DNA of 64,000 nt from a virus. Below, piece after piece: positions 15,730 to 23,745 of this stretch (positions are counted from its first letter, which is position 1; each line of letters starts with the position of its first letter). The translations under genes and the position numbers were made by a program. Below the pieces are notes generated by a model, which saw only the letters and a program-made list of their open reading frames with translations, did not search any database and was not told where the DNA came from. The stretch spans positions 1 through 64,000 of the IMG/VR virus record IMGVR_UViG_3300012936_003490. One strand, written 5' to 3'.

Positions 15730-16346
15730 ATATTCAAAAATTCTCCTGCTTTGTACCTCTTTACCATATCTGCATAACTTTCGTGCGTAATTTTTATTCT
15801 AAGCACAGCACGTTCAGTACTAATAGGATTGACACTATGTAATACTTTGCCATTAAAAATAGTAGGATGCTTAAAACTATACTCTAATTCATACAATTTT
15901 TTATTTGTAGTATGCCTTTCTGCATCTGTGCCTTCCCAAAAGATAAGGTTGTTAAAGTTTTCTCTCGGCAACAATGGACACATCATAGTGTAATCTAAAT
16001 TTCTATCAGTATGTTTTCTAAATTCGTACCCAGGTTCATTAATTTGAAAGCTAATATCTGCATTACCTAGGGGTTTTAGGAAATTAAACTGGTTAACAAA
16101 ATTTTGTATTACAGAATAATCTATCATTTGCTTACCTTCATACATAGGACTATATATTGCTAGTAATCTACCATCAAATCCATCTACAAGTTTTTGTCTT
16201 TTATGAGTCAAATTTTTTTCAGCGGCTATTGCAGTTTTCCATTCGTTCCATTCTAAAGCACAATGTCGCATTTTCAAATACAGTTCAGTCAATGCTTCAA
16301 TATCATAATAGATTTCTTCAAATATTATATGGTGGTCATATATCAT
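15726..16346 (-). CDS. Putative 2-oxoglutarate/Fe(II)-dependent oxygenase
   Basis: A 206-residue protein. The iron-binding residues are visible as FRKHTDRN (His112, Asp114) and KVLHSVNP (His170), with Arg179 in STERAVLRIKI as the likely 2OG carboxylate ligand. The spacing (about 56 residues between the HxD and the distal His) fits prolyl-4-hydroxylase-like or phytanoyl-type folds. Its ATG follows the stop of the upstream gene without a gap. It is the first of three oxygenase genes in a row (15726-17799) downstream of the radical SAM array. Substrate unknown. Confidence 0.65.
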   Translation of the reverse strand: MIYDHHIIFEEIYYDIEALTELYLKMRHCALEWNEWKTAIAAEKNLTHKRQKLVDGFDGRLLAIYSPMYEGKQMIDYSVIQNFVNQFNFLKPLGNADISFQINEPGYEFRKHTDRNLDYTMMCPLLPRENFNNLIFWEGTDAERHTTNKKLYELEYSFKHPTIFNGKVLHSVNPISTERAVLRIKITHESYADMVKRYKAGEFLNI

Positions 16347-17036
16347 CTAATCTCTCATTGTAAATATACTTAATCCAATTTTTCGTTTTACACCTTGGTC
16401 AAGAAAATTACTAGCACAGTGTATTTGAAGGCTATCAAAAATTATTCCACTTCCTATGGTCCAAGGAAAATAACTTTGGATAGACAATCCTTTTAGCCAT
16501 TCATCTTTGAGATGACTAAGCAATTCTGATTTTAGATTTTGTGGAATATCAGTTTCACTTAGGTTATCAACATTTGTGTATTCAGTCAATGGTTTGTTGT
16601 AATAAACTCTAGGGTCTTTTCTCCTGCCATTAAATAATTTTACTGGACCGTGATAATAATACTGATCAAAGAATACCAGCTTTGGTATTCCGTTTCCTTC
16701 AATATGCAAAGGTATTGTTATTGCTTTATACGTGTCAGGATAATCTGAATCATCGTCATTATGAAGAACGTGCGGCGTAGTAACATCAAAAATCTGTGCG
16801 GATCTTACCTTAAAGTCGCCGATTATATTTTTTAAACTTTCAACAATATCATCTATAACGCCTTGACCGTGTTTGACATTTAGAGTTTTAGGTCCTGTAT
16901 TTTTTTCTATAACTTCATCACTGTTATAGTAATGTGACAGCAAAAATTTTACTTTGTCATCACTTATCAAGTTCCAGGCTTGTACTGGACGTGAATGTGT
17001 TTCACGTAGTTTTGCTATTTGCTCCTTGGTTCTCAT
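16347..17036 (-). CDS. Putative 2-oxoglutarate/Fe(II)-dependent oxygenase
   Basis: A 229-residue protein. HND at 92-94 (in VLHNDDDSD) and His206 in DSLQIHCASN form a possible iron triad, followed by a basic pair (KRK, 217-219) that could hold 2-oxoglutarate. The first half is less typical of the family, and the long insertion between the HxD and the distal His (about 110 residues) is larger than usual, so the assignment is weaker than for its neighbours. It sits between two other oxygenase genes with gaps of zero and one base. Confidence 0.5.
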   Translation of the reverse strand: MRTKEQIAKLRETHSRPVQAWNLISDDKVKFLLSHYYNSDEVIEKNTGPKTLNVKHGQGVIDDIVESLKNIIGDFKVRSAQIFDVTTPHVLHNDDDSDYPDTYKAITIPLHIEGNGIPKLVFFDQYYYHGPVKLFNGRRKDPRVYYNKPLTEYTNVDNLSETDIPQNLKSELLSHLKDEWLKGLSIQSYFPWTIGSGIIFDSLQIHCASNFLDQGVKRKIGLSIFTMRD

Positions 17037-17037
17037 T

Positions 17038-17799
17038 TTAATAATACTGTGTACAGCTCATTAATTTCATGACGTTTTCCCAAGTCTTAGGAACGTTTAC
17101 AACTAAATGCACACTGTTATCTACCCATGCATGTGTTCTATGTGTTTTCCTAGTGTCAACATAATATGCACGACCTGGCACTATTGGCCATGTTTTTCCA
17201 CCCATTTCCCATTCATAAGAATCTGTACCTGTTGCATTTGAAAGAAAAGCAACTATTCTAAATGTTTCTCTAGTCAATTGCGGGTCATCTTTGTGAGGTG
17301 GAAACCAACCTCCTGCATTTACTTTTACAAGCATAGTACGCCCCAAAGGCATAAAATATTCTAGCATAGGGTGCAATACAGGTAAGTCTTTGTACAGTTG
17401 GTTAGGTGTATTAAAATCAGTTTCTCTTAATCTCCGGCCATGTCTTTTTCTTGCCTCAGGCATACTTAGTCCGTCATTATAATCATCGCCAGCAATGCCA
17501 ATTAATGATAATCCTTCCCTGTTATTAACAACTCCTTCTCGCCTTAGATAAGGAACCCATTTATCGTTATATGGTTCAATCTGTTTCTTAAAATTATATA
17601 AGTCAAAGGTAAAATTTAATGGTTCCCAAATATCTAGTGCTTGTAGTTGTAATTCACATTTTATATCTTCTTCGGTGGGTTCAAAGTTTTTTTTGTTAGA
17701 ATGTAACCATTTTTGGTAGTAGTTTCCTTGAATTCTTTGATTTGCTTTTGGTTGTAATTCTATAGGTTTTCCGTTTTTATCTACTAAATTTTCTTCCAT
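17038..17799 (-). CDS. Putative Fe(II)/2OG oxygenase (aspartyl/asparaginyl hydroxylase-like)
   Basis: A 253-residue protein with NAGGWFPPHKDD at 161-172 (His169, Asp171) and DTRKTHRTHAW at 215-225 (His220). This is the same pattern as the protein at 6470-7054. The N-terminal 130 residues are charged, without a known domain. A possible late-type box (AGTAAATA) lies 29 bases before the ATG, so this gene and those after it may be started separately from the radical SAM array. Confidence 0.65.
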   Translation of the reverse strand: MEENLVDKNGKPIELQPKANQRIQGNYYQKWLHSNKKNFEPTEEDIKCELQLQALDIWEPLNFTFDLYNFKKQIEPYNDKWVPYLRREGVVNNREGLSLIGIAGDDYNDGLSMPEARKRHGRRLRETDFNTPNQLYKDLPVLHPMLEYFMPLGRTMLVKVNAGGWFPPHKDDPQLTRETFRIVAFLSNATGTDSYEWEMGGKTWPIVPGRAYYVDTRKTHRTHAWVDNSVHLVVNVPKTWENVMKLMSCTQYY

Positions 17800-17877
17800 T
17801 TTTTTTCCTTAGTCATATAGCGTGTGTATATTTACTTTATATATACAGCCCTGTAAAATAATTTGATGTGAGTCAAA
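17800..17877 (-). other. Intergenic gap between radical SAM array and oxygenase genes
   Basis: This 78-base gap is one of the few in the operon. It is AT-rich, has the late-type box at 17829-17836, and has a weak sigma70-like pair read leftwards (TTTACA, 17 bases, TAAATA). No hairpin terminator is obvious. It is the likeliest place for a new transcription start within the operon. Confidence 0.4.
17829..17836 (-). promoter_or_regulatory. Possible late-type promoter box (AGTAAATA)
   Basis: Read leftwards, AGTAAATA has six of eight bases of the T4 late box and ends 29 bases before the ATG at 17799, matching the spacing of the better boxes in the window. The same variant occurs at 1561 before a + strand gene. 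Confidence 0.3.
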
Positions 17878-19014
17878 TTAAGTCTCAATTATATCTACAA
17901 TACAATTGTCTAATATCTTGTAATTTTGATTTCTTTGCTTATCATAAAGTTTGGTCTTTCTTGCAAACTCTTTAAGCAAAAAACTATCTTTATATTCTTG
18001 TTTACATTTAGTAAGGTATTGTAATATTTGCTTATTGCTGTTTTTTTCAATTGCTATATTAATAATGTCATCTGGTAAATTTTTTACATTCAATTCACTT
18101 TTTGCATATGGTTTTATATAGCAATCAATATGTAATTCTTTATCATATCCTATGCTTTTCAAGTACTTTTCAATATTGGGTATATCAAATATGTTGTAAA
18201 TATTAAGCAACGTAGAAATATTTAAAGTAAAACTAGGACTAGTATGTTTCATTAAATTACGTAAATTAATGTCCAAGTCTTTCCATTTGCCAGGATATCT
18301 GATATATTCATAAACTTTATCAAATCCATCAATACTAACATTTATTGTACATTGTTCAAAACTAAGTAACTTATCTATAACATTTTGATTAATTTGCAAT
18401 CCATTAGTAGTAATTTTCATACCAAGTCTTTTGTTATAATTATTTTCAATACACCAGTCTAACAATTTTATAAAATGTTTTTGATAAAAAGGTTCACCTC
18501 CAGTTGTCTTAAATTCTTTAAGTCCCTTTTTTATAAGTTCTTTACAATATTCTAATTTTTCATCTTCTTTATATTTTTGATTTTTAGTTGGAACATTGTG
18601 TATACGATCTTGTTGCGGAATATTTTTTAGTAAAGAATTTATTAAACTGCTACTTAAAGGACTGCACATTCTACATGCAAGGTTGCATGTATTATTAAAT
18701 TTTACATCAGCTGTTAAAACTGTCGTAGGTTCTAAATTATAGTTGACGTCAGTATATTTTTTAACAAACTTCTGCCTACTACTTTCTATACCTACATCTT
18801 CTTGCCGATAACAAACTTCGCAGACTTTTGGTCTTTTGTTGTCACGCATATATTGACGAGTAAGAATATGATCTTTAGAAAAAATTCCGTTTTTTATATC
18901 GTTGCCAGACCAATTACCTATATCACTTCTAAGATCAGTTCTACAACAAGGTACAACTTTAGAACTAACTTTTACACAAAAATGATTCCACAACAACGGA
19001 CATGCTGTTTCCAT
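17878..19014 (-). CDS. Radical SAM protein, N-terminal twitch type
   Basis: A 378-residue protein. The N-terminal auxiliary-cluster region has CPLLWNHF at 5-12, VVPCCRTD near 20-27 and VCEVC at 64-68. The radical SAM cluster-binding motif follows as CNLACRMC (Cys110, 114, 117), then TGGEPF at 171-176 and NVSIDG farther on. This order (cysteine-rich twitch first, radical SAM core second) matches the family of twitch domain-containing radical SAM proteins. The substrate is unknown; such proteins usually modify peptides, proteins or sugars by hydrogen abstraction. The ATG at 19014 is preferred; a GTG one codon earlier is possible. It is the last gene (3' end) of the thirteen-gene radical SAM array. 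Confidence 0.85.
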   Translation of the reverse strand: METACPLLWNHFCVKVSSKVVPCCRTDLRSDIGNWSGNDIKNGIFSKDHILTRQYMRDNKRPKVCEVCYRQEDVGIESSRQKFVKKYTDVNYNLEPTTVLTADVKFNNTCNLACRMCSPLSSSLINSLLKNIPQQDRIHNVPTKNQKYKEDEKLEYCKELIKKGLKEFKTTGGEPFYQKHFIKLLDWCIENNYNKRLGMKITTNGLQINQNVIDKLLSFEQCTINVSIDGFDKVYEYIRYPGKWKDLDINLRNLMKHTSPSFTLNISTLLNIYNIFDIPNIEKYLKSIGYDKELHIDCYIKPYAKSELNVKNLPDDIINIAIEKNSNKQILQYLTKCKQEYKDSFLLKEFARKTKLYDKQRNQNYKILDNCIVDIIET

Positions 19015-20126
19015 CACATTTTCCTTTTTGGAATTTTGCTATCTGCTGAACTTACACAACTTTGCGTGATACACATTTTTGGCTCTTTAAATAGATTAAA
19101 GCCTGTTTCGATGTTACCAAGGGGTGCATCATGACAAGAATAACTCCTTTTTACCGAACCGTCAGGCTCCCGTATTATTATTCCGCTAAAACCGGCGTTA
19201 CATGCCCATCCTTCAAATTTATTGAAATTAAAGGCGTTAAAGCGTTCTGCTTGGTCCATATACCATTTGTTACCTTTGGAGTCTTGCATTTCTACTTGCA
19301 TGTGCCAAGGAACACTGGCATCATTTGTACCATTTATTCCTTTAGGTATTTCAAATGTTGGTTTAGGGCGACCCTCCCATTTTCTTTTAAATTCTGTGTA
19401 TGCTCTTTGTGGCATACCGTTCCAGAGTCGTTCAAGTTGATCCTTAGTGTATCCATCAACCACCCTTGACGCAGTCGGATCCGATTGAGGCTTGAGTGTG
19501 ACATTAATTCCTTGTTCGTGGAAGAAGAGAGCGTTTTCCCAATCTCTTTCAAACCATTCAGGAACCATAACTTGATTGATTGTAATTTGTACATCGTATT
19601 CTTGACACAGGATTAATTTGTCTGCAAACTCCTGCATCCTCTCCTTTGTGTTTACATGTTCTGTGTGCAGACTTGCTGTAATACTTGCTCTATGGAACGG
19701 CTTTGCATACTCTACATAAGTTTCAAACCACTTCATTGGACGACTACAGTTGCTCGTCATGTGTATACTTGTATAGTTTGTATTTGCTACATCATCTGCT
19801 AGATGTTTTAGTATGTCCAAGTATCCAGGATGGAAAGTAGGTTCTCCTCCTGACAAGGAGAAGTGGAAAGAATTGAAGCCGTTGAGTCTAGCTTGACGTT
19901 TGATTTCATCCACTGTAAGCAAGCAGAGCTCGGTAGGACGGTGGTCTTTACGATCGCTTCTTGCGTAAGGCCAGCAGTAGGAGCATCTGTAGTTACAGAA
20001 TCTTCCGAGTAACCAGGATACAGTAAATAGATCGCGATAAAGCAGAGTACGTTGACCAACAGAGACAATGTCATCAAAAGGGATCTTAGTAAAGTCATAA
20101 TTACTCCATTTTAAATCTTCACTCAT
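19014..20126 (-). CDS. Radical SAM protein with C-terminal cysteines
   Basis: A 370-residue protein with the radical SAM motif CNYRCSYC (Cys44, 48, 51) and LSGGEPTFHP at 91-100. Four well-spaced C-terminal cysteines (GWACNAG, SYSCHDAP, MCITQSCVSS) suggest a second iron-sulfur cluster of the SPASM or twitch kind. It differs from its array neighbours in having a SWLLGRF lead to the cluster motif and a longer core. Its best partner in the window is 23735-24940. A near-perfect sigma70 promoter overlaps its start region, so it may begin a separate transcript. Substrate unknown. Confidence 0.85.
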   Translation of the reverse strand: MSEDLKWSNYDFTKIPFDDIVSVGQRTLLYRDLFTVSWLLGRFCNYRCSYCWPYARSDRKDHRPTELCLLTVDEIKRQARLNGFNSFHFSLSGGEPTFHPGYLDILKHLADDVANTNYTSIHMTSNCSRPMKWFETYVEYAKPFHRASITASLHTEHVNTKERMQEFADKLILCQEYDVQITINQVMVPEWFERDWENALFFHEQGINVTLKPQSDPTASRVVDGYTKDQLERLWNGMPQRAYTEFKRKWEGRPKPTFEIPKGINGTNDASVPWHMQVEMQDSKGNKWYMDQAERFNAFNFNKFEGWACNAGFSGIIIREPDGSVKRSYSCHDAPLGNIETGFNLFKEPKMCITQSCVSSADSKIPKRKM

Positions 20127-20131
20127 GAATT

Positions 20132-20160
20132 ATTGTAGCACCTTTACATAAACTTGTCAA
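20132..20160 (-). promoter_or_regulatory. Sigma70-type promoter inside the radical SAM array
   Basis: Read leftwards: TTGACA (20160-20155), a 17-base spacer, then TACAAT (20137-20132). It lies in the 34-base gap between two radical SAM genes. The -10 box ends 5 bases before the ATG at 20126, so transcription would begin at or within the start codon, giving a leaderless mRNA. A chance match is less likely because it falls in one of the few gaps. Confidence 0.55.
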
Positions 20161-21102
20161 CTATAGTTTATCTTTAATAAATGTATCTCTTTTATTTTGT
20201 TTACATACTTTTTCGCAACGTGGAATTCTATTATCAGATGTCCAACTATTTTGTATGTCTGTCCAAACTTTTCCATTTAGTGCTTGTTCTACACTTACAT
20301 TTTTTAGATTTATGTCAAACATGTAATCATTATCAATTAAAATTTCTTCAAACCTGTCTTTTGTTTTTCCGCTTACTGGATATTCTAACATTTTTGCATT
20401 AAGATGACAACAGGGTATAACATTGCCCATGTGATTGACAAATATACGTTTTTGATTTGCATATTTACAACTTATGCAAGTAGATTCTTCTACTTCTATT
20501 TTTTTATGTTTTACACCGCCGGTATCTTTTCTATGGCTAATTATAGTTTTGAATGCTTTAAATCCTTCATCTTTGGCCATTTGCCTTGCTATTTCAAGTT
20601 GGTGTTCGTTATGCTCAAAACTTATAAACTGCCAATTTGCTTTGCCGCCGGCGGCAATAAATGCTCTAAAGTTTTGCTGTACTTTTTTGAATTTAGAACC
20701 TTCTCTATATACTTCAGATAATTCGTCGCTTCCGTCTATGCCCCAAGTAACTCTATGACTCTTAGGCAATATTCCTGCAAGTTCAGTCCACCATTTTGTA
20801 GTACGCAAACTACCATTTGTTGCAACATTTATATGTACGTCCCAATCAGCAAAGTGTTTCACAATATCAAAAAATTGAGGATGACTACAAGGTTCGTCAA
20901 CACTACCGCAAAAATTTATAATTTTCATATTAGGAAACATCTGCTTTTGAAACTTTTCTTTAATAGTTTCTATATCAAGATATGTTTTATTTAATATTTG
21001 ATCGGCATATTTAGATTCAACACGAAAACATCCTTTGCATTTTATATTGCAAAAACTTGTAAGTTCTATGTCGATCCATTCTAAGGTATCAGCTGTCCAC
21101 AT
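20161..21102 (-). CDS. Radical SAM protein, short SPASM type
   Basis: A 313-residue protein. CNIKCKGC at residues 18-25 binds the SAM cluster, set close to the N-terminus as in three other array members (22516, 31775, 32830), each with Cys18, 22 and 25. A C-terminal cysteine group (CISCKYAN, VIPCCHLN and RCEKVC) should bind an auxiliary cluster. The usual GGEP motif is replaced by CGSVDEP near residue 64, which the sister at 31775 also has as CGTVDEP, so these may form a sub-family with a different SAM pocket. It overlaps its upstream neighbour by 14 bases. Substrate unknown. Confidence 0.85.
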   Translation of the reverse strand: MWTADTLEWIDIELTSFCNIKCKGCFRVESKYADQILNKTYLDIETIKEKFQKQMFPNMKIINFCGSVDEPCSHPQFFDIVKHFADWDVHINVATNGSLRTTKWWTELAGILPKSHRVTWGIDGSDELSEVYREGSKFKKVQQNFRAFIAAGGKANWQFISFEHNEHQLEIARQMAKDEGFKAFKTIISHRKDTGGVKHKKIEVEESTCISCKYANQKRIFVNHMGNVIPCCHLNAKMLEYPVSGKTKDRFEEILIDNDYMFDINLKNVSVEQALNGKVWTDIQNSWTSDNRIPRCEKVCKQNKRDTFIKDKL

Positions 21103-22501
21103 CTTTAAAAATATCTCTCATTTCCGGAAATGTATCTGCAAATTTTATTCCTCTTTGTTTGTCGCAAAGTTCTAAAAATTCTTTCATTTCAGGCAAACGT
21201 ACACTCCAATCTTCGCTGTCCATAAAACTTAGAATACCTTCTAGTCGTTTTATACCATATTCTGCTGTTCGCCATTTGTTGTAATCAACTTTACCTTTGT
21301 GCCATGTTGGAACACCTAACTGCCGATTCTTTTCCCACCACGGATACCATGACTCATATTTTTTATGACATTCTTCTTTGAACCATTTAGGTAAAACTTT
21401 TACATTTAAATGGCCTGGCCAATATACAAAGTGTTGACTAATACCACCTGCACCAAACGGCCACATGTTAACTTTACGAAAACCTTGTTCTAGTTTCCAT
21501 TGTATTAGGTCTGGAAGATAATAAACGTTAAGAGCTTGAACAGCGCAAGCAATGGTTATTTCTACATTGTTTGTTGTTTCTTTATCCAGTCTATGAAATG
21601 TGTTTACTTGATTAGCCCATTCGCTAGGATAACGTATATAACTGTTCATTTCTTTGATGCTGTCAATGCTGTAGTGAAATCTTACCAATTTAAAATGACT
21701 CCAAAGTTCAAATAAATCTTCACGCCATTCTACACCATTTGAATTGTAGCGTAGTTCTAGATCTTTCGCATATCCCATCTTAATAGCATGTTCGAGTATT
21801 TCGTAGTGTTCTTCAATAATAAGACTTTCACCGCCAGCAAAATAAATTTGTTGCATACTTGGCATCTGCTCATAAAACTGTTTCCAAAATGTTGGATTTT
21901 GTTTATGCCAATTGTAACTACTACCGTTAGTGCTACCTTTGTCTTTCCATTGCATAATCTCTTTTAGTGATTCATTTTTTACAGCAGGAAAAATTGCTTT
22001 GTAATCTTTGATCCAACCAGAGCTGTCATGCGGACTACACATAACACATGCTAATTGACACTTAGTTCCAAAACGTAAATCAATGTATGCTAGATTAGGA
22101 GGAACGCTTCCGTCCGGATTTGTTTCTTCTAATATCTTGTTAATATCAACACGCTTACTCCAATATCTAGTTTCCCATTGTCTTTTACTTTTATGGCCAG
22201 CCGCTTCTTCTTTGTAACACTTTAAACAACTTGGTGGTTGTTCGCCATTAAGCATTTGCAGACGAACATTCTTCATATATGTGCTATTCCATGCTGTTTC
22301 AAAATCACTTACATTTAAATTGTTGGGTTTGCCGTCATCAGTTTTCAGAATACCTACTTGGCCGCCATGTTCTTTATCATTTGTAGGACCAACACTACTA
22401 GCATTTGCTGTACAGCATACACGCATACTGCCGTCTGGTCTTGTGCTAAGATGTACCCAGGGTAATAAGCAAAAAGTGTCTGAGGGATATTTATCGTTCA
22501 T
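21089..22501 (-). CDS. Radical SAM protein, N-terminal twitch type
   Basis: A 470-residue protein, the longest of the array. The N-terminal set is CLLPWVHLS at 11-19, RVCCTAN at 28-34 and SCLKCYKEEA at 91-100. The radical SAM motif is CQLACVMC (Cys148, 152, 155), and FAGGESL appears later in place of GGEP. A 100-residue C-terminal extension holds Trp-rich segments (WYPWWEKN) and is not present in the shorter relatives. The protein resembles 27531-28778 most in its first 150 residues. Function unknown beyond radical SAM chemistry. Confidence 0.85.
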   Translation of the reverse strand: MNDKYPSDTFCLLPWVHLSTRPDGSMRVCCTANASSVGPTNDKEHGGQVGILKTDDGKPNNLNVSDFETAWNSTYMKNVRLQMLNGEQPPSCLKCYKEEAAGHKSKRQWETRYWSKRVDINKILEETNPDGSVPPNLAYIDLRFGTKCQLACVMCSPHDSSGWIKDYKAIFPAVKNESLKEIMQWKDKGSTNGSSYNWHKQNPTFWKQFYEQMPSMQQIYFAGGESLIIEEHYEILEHAIKMGYAKDLELRYNSNGVEWREDLFELWSHFKLVRFHYSIDSIKEMNSYIRYPSEWANQVNTFHRLDKETTNNVEITIACAVQALNVYYLPDLIQWKLEQGFRKVNMWPFGAGGISQHFVYWPGHLNVKVLPKWFKEECHKKYESWYPWWEKNRQLGVPTWHKGKVDYNKWRTAEYGIKRLEGILSFMDSEDWSVRLPEMKEFLELCDKQRGIKFADTFPEMRDIFKDVDS

Positions 22502-22515
22502 ATTGTACTTATTTC

Positions 22516-23745
22516 TTAAGATATGCTCTCTAATTGTTTATTGACTTGCATTAATTTTTCATCACGACTTCTTGTTTCCGATCCGCAATGCTTGCCACAT
22601 CTTACTATTCGAGGAAATTTTTTATCAAAAGTTGTGTTGTCAAAACTTTTGTTTAGATCATTCGTAAAAAACCTATGATCCATAATTGCAGATAAAGTAT
22701 GGAACTTTACATTATTCCAATCATCTGCATACTGATTCTCATAGTGAGACAAACGTTCATAATCACGTCTATCGCTTATCCAATCGTATTCTTTTGATTC
22801 ATGAGGTTGAATAGGATAATGATAAAATGTGCTAAAATAACAACACTGCCAAACTCTGCCTGTATAGTCTATACTTATTTGACGTTTGTTAAACCATTCG
22901 CACTCGATCTCAGTGCTGTTAATATTTTCTTTTACTGAACGTTTATACCAAGGTTTATTAGGATATTCGCTTCCTATTTGTTTATCTTCTGGTATTACTA
23001 GTTCTGCATACTGAGAAATTGTTTTGATATCTTCTTTGTTTATATTTTTCTTTTTTTGACTCAAATTATCTATTTTTATTTTATTTGTGTTATGGCGCAA
23101 TCTAGATCTTCTAATTTTAAATTTATGAAATCCTAGCTGTTTAGCCATTGCTTTTGCTTTTTCTATTTGATGTTCGTTATGCTCAAAGGCAATGAAACTC
23201 CATACACATCTGACGCCACTTGCTATACATGTTTTAGCATTTTCTATAACTTTATCAAAATTAACTCCTCGTCTATACAGTTGGTGTGTATCATCGTCTA
23301 CACCATCTAGAGCAAAAACAATTACACTAGTTTTATCATATTTTTGTTTAATAATTTTGCACAGAGACGTCCACCATTTTTCGTCATGTAATCCTCCGTT
23401 TGTTTCACACATAAAACGTAATTTTTCTGTAAGTTTATTTTTTAATCTATATTGAGAAAACTTGTTTACATTATCAGCAATTTTATCTACTATTGTATGA
23501 CAATCAGGATGAAGTATAAAATCTCCGTATGTTCCTGTAAAGTTTATGTAACGTGCATTTTGTGATACAGTTGTATCAAAGATATTGTCTATAAACATTT
23601 TATCTAACAAACCTGCTGATCCAACTTCTATAAAAGGATTAATTTCATCTGTTCCCTGCACAAATCTTTGGCAGTCTAAACATCTGCTGTTACAATTGCT
23701 TGTAATTTCTAGATGTATTCCTTGGTCGTGCATATCAAATTGCAT
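22516..23745 (-). CDS. Radical SAM protein, short SPASM type
   Basis: The start at 23745 (MQFDMHDQG) is preferred because it overlaps the upstream stop; an ATG 18 bases earlier is possible. The 409-residue protein has CNSRCLDC with Cys18, 22 and 25, the same positions as in the genes at 20161, 31775 and 32830. FTGTYGD replaces the GGEP motif. Later come ECEWFNKRQISIDYTGRVW followed by QCC, and CGKHCGSETR, as an auxiliary-cluster set. It is longer than the other members of this type because of an insertion near 220-260 with many Lys and Glu. Substrate unknown. Confidence 0.8.
   Translation of the reverse strand: MQFDMHDQGIHLEITSNCNSRCLDCQRFVQGTDEINPFIEVGSAGLLDKMFIDNIFDTTVSQNARYINFTGTYGDFILHPDCHTIVDKIADNVNKFSQYRLKNKLTEKLRFMCETNGGLHDEKWWTSLCKIIKQKYDKTSVIVFALDGVDDDTHQLYRRGVNFDKVIENAKTCIASGVRCVWSFIAFEHNEHQIEKAKAMAKQLGFHKFKIRRSRLRHNTNKIKIDNLSQKKKNINKEDIKTISQYAELVIPEDKQIGSEYPNKPWYKRSVKENINSTEIECEWFNKRQISIDYTGRVWQCCYFSTFYHYPIQPHESKEYDWISDRRDYERLSHYENQYADDWNNVKFHTLSAIMDHRFFTNDLNKSFDNTTFDKKFPRIVRCGKHCGSETRSRDEKLMQVNKQLESIS

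Noticed and set aside
22488-22495. GATAAATA on the minus strand
   Set aside because: It lies inside the first codons of the radical SAM gene at 21089-22501, downstream of the start, so it cannot serve that gene. It is most likely coding sequence by chance.
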